Part shown: piece after piece, positions 1 through 5,580 of the stretch
Layout of the letters: every line of letters begins with the position of its first letter
How positions within the stretch are numbered: position 1 is the first letter of the stretch
The notes under the pieces: model-generated
Told to the model about the DNA's origin: nothing
Databases searched by the model: none
The model's input: the letters and a program-made list of their open reading frames with translations, nothing else
Assembly (NCBI GenBank): GCA_003562145.1
Contig: PWWA01000115.1
Location: 1 to 6,314, forward strand
Direction of reading: 5' to 3'
DNA length: 6,314 bases
DNA from: Candidatus Woesearchaeota archaeon
GTDB taxonomy: Archaea > Nanobdellota > Nanobdellia > Woesearchaeales > 21-14-0-10-32-9
Position numbers and translations under genes: made by a program

Positions 1-1855
1 ATTCTTGCCTGAGCCAGTTGCTGAATATATTGCTTTCCTTAATGATTTCTTTGTATTCTTCATCACTCATTTTCTTTAATAGCTCGAGCAGTTCCGGTAT
101 GTTTGTTACAACCACGTTTTTTCCAGGTATCTTTAAGTGGTGGTCTTCAGGCATCTTGATTATTTTTTGGTTTCTCTTATGGTGCACTTTCGCAAAGTAT
201 CTCGTCGTGGATATTTTTTGTATTGCTACTATGGCTATTAGGAGTATGAAAACATATGCTATCAGCAATAGCACTTCTGTTTGCATGGCTTCCCTGCTCG
301 CGCTGAATATCATGGATTTCCTTATGCTCTCCGAGGTTATGACGTAAGGGTTGTATTCCGCTATGTTTTGTATTGTGTGCGAAAGGGTTTCTAGTGGGAG
401 TACTAGGTTTGAGAGGAATATGAATACTGAGCCTATCGCGATGGTGCTCATCGTTATTGCTTCAAACGTATTGAACAGGTGCCCGAGGAACATCCCCATT
501 AGTATGAATACCGTTGTTCCCAGAAGTATTATTATCGCGGTTGTGTCCAAGTTGTTTAGTATAGGTACTTCCAATCCATAATAAACCGCTACTAGTATTA
601 TGGTGGTCTGGAACATTATTACTAATAGGCTTGTTATGTATGTCATGGATATCAGGAAGGGCTTCCTGCTCGGAGTGGTATAGTTCCTGAAGAATGCCTT
701 GCTTTCTTTTTCCATGTATACGAGGGTGCTTGAGAGCATTATCCCCACGAAGAGTATTACGAGCATTAATAAGTATGGGAATGAGAACGTGATTTTCCGG
801 TTGTCCGTTGTTACTGATTCAATGCTTGTAGTTATGGGCTGGGCTATGCTTTCGGCTGTTGTCCCTGTGTGCTCTGCGAGTTCTCTTTGCGTTGTTTCAA
901 GCCTTGTTTTTAATGCGTCCAAGTTGGAGTTTACTGTGTTTAGGCTGCTTGTTATGCTGTCAAGCCTTTCGATGGTTTGGCTTTGCACATCCCTTGTCTG
1001 TGTGAGCTTGTCCCTTAATGAATTAATATTCTTAGACAGCTCGTCTACAGCTGTTTTTAGGTCGACTATGCTTGTTTCGTTTGATTCAATTGTGCTGTTT
1101 AAATTGTCTAGCGCGGTCTCAAGGTTGTTTTTTTCTTGTGATTCGCTTAGCTGGTCCAAGATTGCGTACCCGGCTTCAACCGCGTCCCTCGCGTCTGCTC
1201 TCATGAATCCTATATCGCTTTCTACGTCATCTATCCTGTCCCGCAGCGGATTTAGGTTTATCGTTGTGTCCTTTAAGTCTAGGTCTGATAGCCCGCTCCT
1301 GGATGTTTGTACTTGGCCAAGGATGCTTGTTATGGATGCCCGCATGCTGATTATGCTCGCAATGTTTTGCTGCGTGGATTCCTCTGTTTGTATTAACGCA
1401 TCAAGTATGCTTTCTGTTAGTTCCTGGCTGACCTCGGTTCTTTCTATGTCCATTGTCCTGCTGAGGTCGCTTACCAGTTGGTGTACTAGGTTCAGCCTTG
1501 ATTCGTCAACGTAGAATTTTACTTGTTGCTGCCTGGTCCTGTCCACTTCAAAATTCTCTGGGAAGCTTATGCATGCGAGCACCACACCTTCTTTTATGCT
1601 TTGTACACACCTGTTTTCATCCGGCATCTCTATTATGTTTGTAGTGCTTGTGTTCAGGGTGTCTATGAATCTCTGTGTTAACAAGGTTTTTTCAGGTGCA
1701 TAGGTCCCTATGTTTATCGTTGTTTCCGTGGTATCTGTGAAACCGATTCCTATTATGATTACTATCAGGAGGGGTGCTAGCAGCACGACTAGCGCCGACC
1801 CTTTCGACCTTAAGAGCAGTTTAAGGTTCTTTTTTATTACGCTTATTGTCCTCAT
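1..1855 (-). CDS. ABC-2 type transporter permease with large coiled-coil ectodomain (3' end outside window)
   Basis: The frame stays open for 618 codons from the ATG at 1855 to the left edge, so the C-terminus is missing. Layout: a short basic N-terminus; membrane segment 1 at about residues 20-39; a huge extracytoplasmic loop at about 40-358; then five more predicted membrane segments near 359-380, 399-427, 438-458, 464-487 and 525-545; and a cytoplasmic tail from about 548. This six-span pattern, with a long loop after the first span, is that of the ABC2_membrane_3/YhgE-like exporters. The stretch near residues 84-118 (EGVVLACISFPENF, then VKFYVDES) matches the conserved start of such ectodomains. 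Residues about 200-340 are a heptad-like coiled coil rich in Ser, Thr, Asn and Gln. The start overlaps the stop of the upstream ATPase gene (ATGA), which implies translational coupling; no Shine-Dalgarno sequence is visible. The product should form the membrane pore of an exporter with that ATPase. The substrate cannot be read from the sequence. Confidence 0.9.
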   Translation of the reverse strand, partial: MRTISVIKKNLKLLLRSKGSALVVLLAPLLIVIIIGIGFTDTTETTINIGTYAPEKTLLTQRFIDTLNTSTTNIIEMPDENRCVQSIKEGVVLACISFPENFEVDRTRQQQVKFYVDESRLNLVHQLVSDLSRTMDIERTEVSQELTESILDALIQTEESTQQNIASIISMRASITSILGQVQTSRSGLSDLDLKDTTINLNPLRDRIDDVESDIGFMRADARDAVEAGYAILDQLSESQEKNNLETALDNLNSTIESNETSIVDLKTAVDELSKNINSLRDKLTQTRDVQSQTIERLDSITSSLNTVNSNLDALKTRLETTQRELAEHTGTTAESIAQPITTSIESVTTDNRKITFSFPYLLMLVILFVGIMLSSTLVYMEKESKAFFRNYTTPSRKPFLISMTYITSLLVIMFQTTIILVAVYYGLEVPILNNLDTTAIIILLGTTVFILMGMFLGHLFNTFEAITMSTIAIGSVFIFLSNLVLPLETLSHTIQNIAEYNPYVITSESIRKSMIFSASREAMQTEVLLLIAYVFILLIAIVAIQKISTTRYFAKVHHKRNQKIIKMPEDHHLKIPGKNVVVTNIPELLELLKKMSDEEYKEIIKESNIFSNWLRQE

Positions 1856-2829
1856 CTTTTTTCTTGGTTTAGGCTTATGAATAATTGGTCGAGGCTTGGT
1901 TTTTCGAGGCGGAGGCTCATCACTCTCTCTTTTTCTTTCTCGATTTCTTTCATCACGTCGTTGAGTATTTCTTGTGGTGATGGGCTTAACAGTAGTAATT
2001 CGTTTCCTTTGTTCTCATACCTCGTGATCTTGTTTTTGAATTTCTTCAACATTTTTTTGCCTAGCTTTTCGTAGTCCCCAGGGTATGTTTCTATTCGTAT
2101 TTCCTGGTCTTTTGTGAATTGTGCTTTGAGCTCTTCCGCTGAGCCTATTGCTTTGATTTCCCCGTCTTGCAGTATTACTATCCTGCTGCAGAGTGTTTCT
2201 ATTTCGTTTAAGTGGTGGCTTGAAAGGATTATCGTGGTTCCTTTGCTGTTTATTTTTTCTATTAGCTTCCAGATGTTGTTTCTTAGGACTGGGTCTAGGT
2301 CTGCGGTTGGCTCGTCTAGTATTAGCAAGTGCGGGTTGTGTATGAGTGCGCAGGCTATATCCAGCCTTCTTTCCATGCCGCCGGAAAGGTTTTTTCCGAG
2401 TATTTTCTTGCTGTTTTCTAAGTCCATTAGTTTCAGTAGTGTGTTTATGTTTGCCTGTAGTGTTTCCCTGCTTAGGTTGTATAGTTCTCCGAAGTACTCT
2501 AAGTTTTCTCGTACGGTTAGTTTTTCGTAGAAGCTTGGCACTTGGGCGGCGAAGCCGTAAATGTTTTTGAATGCTGTGGGTGCTTTGTAGACTGATTTGT
2601 ATATAGAGTTTTCTGTGGCTATCAGGTTTTGCCTCTTAAATTTGACGTCGCCTGCTTCTGGCCTTATAAAGCCAATCATTGTGTTTAGGAGCGTGGTTTT
2701 GCCTGTGCCGCTCGCTCCTATTATGCCGAGTATTTCTCCTGGCCTGACATCTAGCGTTATGTCCTTTATGATTATTCTTCTCCCGTAGGACTTGCTTACA
2801 TTCTCGATTTTTAGCAAGGGATCATCCAT
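1852..2829 (-). CDS. ABC transporter ATP-binding protein (ABC-2 exporter type)
   Basis: This 325-residue protein has every nucleotide-binding motif: Walker A GASGTGKT at 38-45, Q-loop Gln96, signature LSGGM at 148-152, Walker B LLILDEP at 168-174 with catalytic Glu173, D-loop TADLD at 175-179, and switch His205 in SSHHL. All key residues are present, so it should be active. About 90 residues follow the core and end in PSLDQLFISL, matching the 'PSLEDVFL' tail common in ATPases that serve ABC-2 permeases. The Walker A to Q-loop stretch (about 70-95) is somewhat long. It should hydrolyse ATP at the inner face of the membrane as a partner of the permease encoded next, with which it overlaps by four bases. 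It lies 40 bases after the regulator gene and has its own TATA-like element, so it may be transcribed both from the operon promoter and separately. Confidence 0.95.
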   Translation of the reverse strand: MDDPLLKIENVSKSYGRRIIIKDITLDVRPGEILGIIGASGTGKTTLLNTMIGFIRPEAGDVKFKRQNLIATENSIYKSVYKAPTAFKNIYGFAAQVPSFYEKLTVRENLEYFGELYNLSRETLQANINTLLKLMDLENSKKILGKNLSGGMERRLDIACALIHNPHLLILDEPTADLDPVLRNNIWKLIEKINSKGTTIILSSHHLNEIETLCSRIVILQDGEIKAIGSAEELKAQFTKDQEIRIETYPGDYEKLGKKMLKKFKNKITRYENKGNELLLLSPSPQEILNDVMKEIEKEKERVMSLRLEKPSLDQLFISLNQEKR

Positions 2830-2852
2830 AGACGTAGTGTTTGTCTTGGAGG

Positions 2853-2860
2853 TTTTTAAA
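2853..2860 (-). promoter_or_regulatory. Possible internal TATA box for the ABC ATPase gene
   Basis: On the minus strand the gap between the regulator and the ATPase gene reads TTTAAAAA. It is centred about 27 bases before the ATPase ATG at 2829, the same spacing as the stronger TATA boxes in this window, and would give a leaderless message. The gap has no Shine-Dalgarno sequence, which makes a separate promoter more plausible. AT-rich sequence can mimic a TATA box, so this is tentative. Confidence 0.4.
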
Positions 2861-2869
2861 GTTTGTTGT

Positions 2870-3469
2870 TTACTCAGAAGGGGTTTTGTTTTTCTTGTCT
2901 TTTACGAATTCCCAGATTAGGACGATGGTTAGCACGATGACGCCGCTTGCGAGGAATACGAGTGAGGTTGCAGGGGTTGCTGTTGCTATGGGTGCAGCTT
3001 CGTCTGCTACCATTCTCATGGCTATGTCTGCTTCTGTTGTCATCATTGCGATTGGGTCTGTTTTTCTTGCCGGGAAATATTTTTCTATTCCCCATATTAT
3101 CCCGGATATTGCTCCTACTACTAGGTATATCGGGATGAATTTTTTTAGCTTGTCCATGAAGCTTGGGTCTTCGGTTGGTGCTATTATTATGTATTTGTTC
3201 GCGATTTTGTAGTGTGTTACTTCTTTTCCTTTGGGTGAGTAGTGGTATTCGTCTTCTGTTACGAGCTTGTTTTCTTTTAATTGTTTGAGGTTGTAGTGCG
3301 TGGTGCTTATTGGTATTCCGAGTTCTTTTGATATTTGTGTTTCTGTGGCGTGCTCTTTTCCTGATAGGTATTCCAGGATTTTCCTGCAGGTTTCGTTGCT
3401 TAAGACTTGTGTTAGTTTCTTGGTTTCTTTTTCTTTTAGGGACATTAGTACGAATGATTTGTCTGCCAT
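2870..3469 (-). CDS. Membrane-anchored winged-helix (ArsR-like) transcription regulator
   Basis: The protein is 199 residues from the ATG at 3469. Residues about 18-97 form a winged-helix DNA-binding domain: LSNETCRKILEYL as the first helix, ETQISKELGI as the second, PISTTHYNLKQLKENKLV as the recognition helix, then a wing with YHYSPKGKEVTHYKI. Two membrane segments follow at about 111-128 and 169-187, separated by an external loop of about 40 residues rich in Met and Ala (Met142, 143, 151, 153). Basic residues before the first span (MDKLKK) and after the second (KDKKNK) put both ends in the cytoplasm, so DNA would be bound at the membrane. It is the first gene of the operon with the ABC ATPase and permease, and is probably their regulator. 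I chose the ATG at 3469 because a strong TATA box lies about 26 bases upstream. A longer TTG start at 3541 would place that TATA box inside the coding region. The signal sensed is unknown. Confidence 0.85.
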   Translation of the reverse strand: MADKSFVLMSLKEKETKKLTQVLSNETCRKILEYLSGKEHATETQISKELGIPISTTHYNLKQLKENKLVTEDEYHYSPKGKEVTHYKIANKYIIIAPTEDPSFMDKLKKFIPIYLVVGAISGIIWGIEKYFPARKTDPIAMMTTEADIAMRMVADEAAPIATATPATSLVFLASGVIVLTIVLIWEFVKDKKNKTPSE

Positions 3470-3491
3470 GTTTCGGGTAAGTATTATCTTG

Positions 3492-3499
3492 TTTATATA
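3492..3499 (-). promoter_or_regulatory. TATA box of the regulator-ABC operon
   Basis: On the minus strand this reads TATATAAA, preceded by an A-rich stretch (ACAAAGACAAG) that can serve as the BRE. It is centred about 26 bases before the ATG at 3469, so the transcript should begin at or within a base or two of the start codon and be leaderless. Confidence 0.75.
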
Positions 3500-3534
3500 C
3501 TTGTCTTTGTCTTCAACCGCGTTCGAAGCTACCC

Positions 3535-3570
3535 AAAACAATTATTAGCAATATAGAAAATAATTGTTTT
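3535..3570. repeat. Perfect 12-bp inverted repeat between divergent promoters (candidate operator)
   Basis: The left arm AAAACAATTATT (3535-3546) and right arm AATAATTGTTTT (3559-3570) are exact reverse complements separated by 12 bases. The right arm ends 9 bases before the RNase P RNA TATA box. The left arm begins about 35 bases upstream of the regulator operon's TATA box. This size and symmetry suit a dimeric winged-helix protein, and the obvious candidate is the regulator encoded next to it. The arms are AT-rich, so chance or a structural role is possible. Confidence 0.5.
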
Positions 3571-3579
3571 TCCTCAAAA

Positions 3580-3587
3580 TTTATAAA
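3580..3587 (+). promoter_or_regulatory. TATA box of the RNase P RNA gene
   Basis: TTTATAAA is centred about 26 bases before position 3610, where the 5' strand of the RNase P RNA P1 helix begins. The agreement between the promoter spacing and the RNA structure fixes the 5' end to within one or two bases. Confidence 0.8.
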
Positions 3588-3609
3588 CCAAATAACCTTC
3601 CCAAACCCA

Positions 3610-3946
3610 GTATTTGTAGGGCTGGGAATGACAAACCAGGCACCAAGCCATGGAGGAAAGTCCACCCACAAAAAAAACGGCTGCCTACCCTCGACGTAGG
3701 ACCCAGAAATGGGTGGCAACCGACAAGAAACAAAACCACCAACGCACAGGAATGAAGGGCTGCGAAGGCCACCGGCAACAGAGGCCGAGATAACCCCCAG
3801 ACCACAAGCATTGGAAAGGATGAAAAACACGGACCCAGCCAGTGCAACTCCCCTCAGAGGAGGCTTAGTAGAATGTCATAACAACCCATCCGCCCATCAA
3901 AAGGCTGGGGTTGACAGAAGGCGGCTTACACCAGCCCTACAAGTAC
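3610..3946 (+). ncRNA. rnpB: RNase P RNA (archaeal, probably type A)
   Basis: This is the catalytic RNA that removes 5' leaders from tRNA precursors. The conserved CR-I block GAGGAAAGTCC is at 3653-3663 and the CR-V block ACAGAAGGCGGCTTAC at 3914-3929; together these form the core including helix P4. Helix P1 pairs 3610-3625 with 3931-3946 over 16 bp, with a single G-U pair. P2 pairs ATGACA (3628-3633) with TGTCAT (3874-3879), inside the CR-IV-like stretch AGTAGAATGTCATAACA. P3 is a hairpin at 3636-3653. A P15-like stem pairs CAACCC (3882-3887) with GGGTTG (3908-3913). Keeping the P15 region argues for type A rather than type M, but I did not fold the specificity domain fully. About 337 nucleotides is a normal length for archaeal RNase P RNA. 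Both ends are set by P1, and the 5' end agrees with the TATA box upstream. Protein frames can be opened across it, but they are accidental. Confidence 0.96.
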
Positions 3947-3948
3947 AA

Positions 3949-3972
3949 CCAAACCTTTTTCGAAAAGTTTGG
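3949..3972 (+). terminator. Hairpin just after RNase P RNA, possible terminator
   Basis: CCAAAC (3949-3954) pairs with GTTTGG (3967-3972), and TTTT pairs with AAAA inside, leaving one bulged C and a tiny loop. It starts three bases after the P1 helix ends and includes a run of five T, which in archaea can itself stop the polymerase. It could instead be a 3' processing signal. It is not the classical stem followed by a T-run. Confidence 0.4.
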
Positions 3973-4065
3973 CCAAAAAGAGTGCTGTTTGCGCTTTGTT
4001 TGGCAACACATTATTCTTTTCAGGGGCTTGAGCAGAGCGAAACACTGATAACCACAACAAAAAAA

Positions 4066-4073
4066 TTTATATA
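4066..4073 (+). promoter_or_regulatory. TATA box of the lipoprotein gene
   Basis: TTTATATA is preceded by an A-run that may serve as the BRE. It is centred about 28 bases before the ATG at 4098 but only about 20 before the ATG at 4089. The spacing therefore favours the later start and a leaderless transcript. The 90 or so bases between the RNase P hairpin and this box hold nothing I can identify. Confidence 0.7.
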
Positions 4074-4097
4074 TAGTCTCCCCAAACAATGTATCTT

Positions 4098-4481
4098 ATG
4101 AGAAAAATCTTGCTCGCAATCCTTGTTTTGATATTATTGCTCGTAGTAGGTTGTTCAACCAAGTACGTCTGCTACGATGGCTCCGTCAAGGACAGGGAGA
4201 GAGACTGCCCGACAATCCCCGTGCCAGACATAGATGTAAGGACGGCAAGGGACGCAGTAAATAACTACGGGCAAGCTTTCGCAAGAGCCAGAGGAGACAC
4301 ATTTACCCTAGTCAATATTTACCGTGACGGAGCTGACTGGTACTCAAACGTTCTATTCAGCGATTTCAGGACACAAGAAGTTAGCGAAGCAACCCTAAAG
4401 ATAAACGGCAGGACTGCCACAGTCACATGCATTGAAGGCTGCGCGTACCTCGGCGCAACACCCGAAGCGCCGACAAGATAA
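4098..4481 (+). CDS. Small predicted lipoprotein, function unknown
   Basis: The protein is 127 residues. The N-terminus is a textbook lipoprotein signal: MRK, a hydrophobic stretch to residue 17, then VVGC with Cys19 as the likely lipidated residue. The mature protein has two close cysteine pairs, Cys25/Cys37 (in a YVCYDG...C motif) and Cys111/Cys115 (CIEGC), which could form disulfides outside the cell. Between them, residues about 48-110 look like a helix (VRTARDAVNNYGQAFARA) followed by beta strands (FTLVNIY, DWYSNVLFSD, EATLKINGRTATV). That order recalls PepSY-like small domains, but the resemblance is weak. It should sit on the outer face of the cytoplasmic membrane. The start at 4098 was chosen from TATA spacing and the compact signal peptide; the alternative at 4089 adds three residues. 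A T-run follows the stop, so it is probably a single-gene unit. Confidence 0.8.
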   Translation: MRKILLAILVLILLLVVGCSTKYVCYDGSVKDRERDCPTIPVPDIDVRTARDAVNNYGQAFARARGDTFTLVNIYRDGADWYSNVLFSDFRTQEVSEATLKINGRTATVTCIEGCAYLGATPEAPTR

Positions 4482-4485
4482 AATA

Positions 4486-4493
4486 TTTTTTTT
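4486..4493 (+). terminator. Oligo-T terminator after the lipoprotein gene
   Basis: Eight consecutive T begin five bases after the stop codon and about 20 bases before the next TATA box. Runs like this are the usual intrinsic terminator in archaea and need no hairpin. No strong stem is visible here. Confidence 0.6.
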
Positions 4494-4515
4494 CCGCCGA
4501 TTTTTCCATAATATT

Positions 4516-4523
4516 TTTAAATA
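4516..4523 (+). promoter_or_regulatory. TATA box of the Sec61-beta/NAC operon
   Basis: TTTAAATA is centred about 25 bases before the Sec61-beta ATG at 4544, so the message should be leaderless. The same octamer recurs before two later genes (5064 and 6063). Confidence 0.7.
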
Positions 4524-4543
4524 TACACTCATTCTCAATAATT

Positions 4544-4699
4544 ATGGCAAGAGACAACAAGATAAACCTGCCCTCATCCGGGGCGGGACTCACAAGGTAT
4601 TTTGATGACGCACAATCAAGCATAAGCATAACCCCGCAAGCAGTAATAATATCCATATTAGGCGTCGTAGTCATCCTGCTATTGCTTACAAGTTTCTAA
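4544..4699 (+). CDS. secG: Preprotein translocase subunit Sec61-beta (SecG/Sbh family)
   Basis: This 51-residue protein has the archaeal Sec61-beta layout. A short cytoplasmic N-terminus carries the family hallmark LPSSGAGLTRYFD (residues 9-21). A polar linker ending in ITPQ (29-32) follows, then one C-terminal membrane span at about residues 33-49. It is the small tail-anchored subunit of the SecYEG/Sec61 protein channel and helps dock ribosomes and stabilise the channel. The usual archaeal length is about 50-60 residues, so it appears complete. It is the first gene of a two-gene operon: the NAC gene starts 16 bases after its stop. The TATA box about 25 bases upstream supports this start. 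The archaeal gene is often listed as secG, although the protein is homologous to eukaryotic Sec61-beta rather than to bacterial SecG. Confidence 0.95.
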   Translation: MARDNKINLPSSGAGLTRYFDDAQSSISITPQAVIISILGVVVILLLLTSF

Positions 4700-4701
4700 G
4701 A

Positions 4702-4707
4702 GAGGTG
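4702..4707 (+). promoter_or_regulatory. Shine-Dalgarno sequence of the NAC gene
   Basis: GAGGTG lies 8 bases before the ATG at 4716 and 11 before the second ATG at 4719, so it favours 4716. It is the only clear ribosome-binding site in the window, which fits NAC being the second gene of a leaderless-led operon. Confidence 0.8.
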
Positions 4708-4715
4708 CGATATAA

Positions 4716-5054
4716 ATGATGCCAGGCATTAATCCAAGGCAAATGAAGCAAGCTATGAAACGCATGGGCATCCAGCAACAAGACATACCTGCAGAGCAAG
4801 TCATAATAAGGCTTAAAGACATGGAAATAATAATTGACAACCCATCCGTGCAAAAAGTGAACATGATGGGGCAGTCCTCATACCAAGTATCAGGCGAAGA
4901 AATAGTGCGCAGCACTTCAAGCGAGCCCATAATAACCGATGAAGACGTAAAAACCGTGTCCGAGCAAGCCAATTGCTCCGAAGAAAAAGCCAGGAAAGCC
5001 CTTGAAGAATCCAACGGCGACTTAGCCGAAGCAATAATGAAACTATCAGAATAG
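4716..5054 (+). CDS. nac: Nascent polypeptide-associated complex protein (archaeal NAC)
   Basis: The 112-residue protein begins MMPGINPRQMKQAMKRMGI, the typical basic N-terminal ribosome-binding segment of archaeal NAC. Residues about 20-65 are the NAC domain (EQVIIRLKDMEIIIDNPSVQ, then the YQVSGEE strand). Residues about 74-112 are a UBA domain (ITDEDVKTVSEQANCSEEKARKALEE, then GDLAEAIMKL). The length and two-domain order match the archaeal homodimeric NAC, which binds near the ribosome exit tunnel and shields new chains. It is co-transcribed with Sec61-beta, so the operon joins a nascent-chain factor with a translocon subunit. Translation should start at 4716, set by the Shine-Dalgarno spacing. 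No key part is missing. Confidence 0.96.
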   Translation: MMPGINPRQMKQAMKRMGIQQQDIPAEQVIIRLKDMEIIIDNPSVQKVNMMGQSSYQVSGEEIVRSTSSEPIITDEDVKTVSEQANCSEEKARKALEESNGDLAEAIMKLSE

Positions 5055-5063
5055 TACGACACA

Positions 5064-5071
5064 TTTAAATA
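5064..5071 (+). promoter_or_regulatory. TATA box of the helical hypothetical pair
   Basis: TTTAAATA is centred about 27 bases before the ATG at 5095 and again predicts a leaderless message. It begins only 9 bases after the NAC stop codon, with no T-run between, so readthrough from the NAC operon is possible. Confidence 0.7.
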
Positions 5072-5094
5072 CGCGTTGTATAAAACTATTCCTC

Positions 5095-5580
5095 ATGGAA
5101 AAATTCCAGGAACAAAGGGAGAAATCTAAGAAAACCATTAGGATAGCAGACCACATCCTTACAGTAACCTACCCGTTGCTTAAAGACCCGAAACTGCTCG
5201 TATCAGCCACTAAAAACATATTCTTGGCGGCCGAACAAGCAATGGACTCCGTGCTTGAGCACGAGCGGCTATTCAAGAGAATACCCGCGTACCAGGATAA
5301 CTTCGAGTCAAAATTCAGGGTTTTCAGGGAAAAAGTAGTGCCGAGAAACAATCTCAACCCGGAACACGCAAAAATGATGATGGAACTCAAAGATATACTC
5401 ATAGCCCACCAAAAAAGCCCCATGGAATTTTCAAGAAAAGAAAAATATGTGATATGCTCAGATAACTATGACCTTAAAACCCTGTCCGAGAAAGACCTGA
5501 AAAAGCATTTGGGCAACGCAAAAATATTTATAGAGCAAGCAAGCCTGCTAACCCAGAAGAATGAAAGAATCTTCAGATGA
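5095..5580 (+). CDS. Conserved helical protein of unknown function (first of an overlapping pair)
   Basis: The product is a 161-residue soluble protein with no signal peptide or membrane span and an almost entirely helical pattern. Recognisable blocks are ADHILTVTYPLLKDPKLL at 18-35, a second helix to about residue 60, ERLFKRIPAYQDNFESKF at 57-74, a run of small helices, and SPMEFSRKEKYVICSDNY at 108-125. I believe these blocks recur in an unnamed protein family of DPANN archaea, but this is from memory only. The N-terminal two-helix layout resembles HEPN-type helical bundles, yet the catalytic RxxxxH motif is absent, so a nuclease role is not supported. The gene overlaps the next by 20 bases, which suggests the two products are made and act together. 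The TATA box 27 bases upstream supports the start. Confidence 0.8.
   Translation: MEKFQEQREKSKKTIRIADHILTVTYPLLKDPKLLVSATKNIFLAAEQAMDSVLEHERLFKRIPAYQDNFESKFRVFREKVVPRNNLNPEHAKMMMELKDILIAHQKSPMEFSRKEKYVICSDNYDLKTLSEKDLKKHLGNAKIFIEQASLLTQKNERIFR

Noticed and set aside
699..1514. A 271-codon open frame on the plus strand
   Set aside because: It lies antisense to the permease, is rich in Ser, Val and Leu as expected from the complement of the coiled-coil codons, and has no promoter or ribosome-binding site.
3470..3541. A TTG start giving the winged-helix regulator 24 more residues
   Set aside because: The extension would contain the strong TATA box at 3492-3499 and part of the inverted repeat, and the ATG at 3469 sits at the expected leaderless distance.
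3968..3977. Palindrome TTTGGCCAAA after the RNase P RNA
   Set aside because: It overlaps the 3' arm of the hairpin at 3949-3972 and is short enough to be chance; nothing else supports a regulator site.
3973..4065. A possible small RNA between the RNase P RNA and the lipoprotein gene
   Set aside because: There is no TATA box of its own and no convincing C/D or H/ACA boxes, and the one partial stem I could draw has several mismatches.
4089..4097. An earlier ATG for the lipoprotein
   Set aside because: It is only about 20 bases from the TATA centre, so it would probably lie upstream of the transcript start. Starting at 4098 gives a cleaner signal peptide.
3709..4101. A 130-codon plus-strand open frame, and two minus-strand frames over the same region
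   Set aside because: They run through the RNase P RNA, whose conserved blocks and pairing explain the sequence. The translations show no recognisable domain.
5577..5580. ATGA overlap at the end of the first helical protein gene as the start of the second
   Set aside because: That ATG is not in the frame of the second gene; the in-frame start is at 5561.
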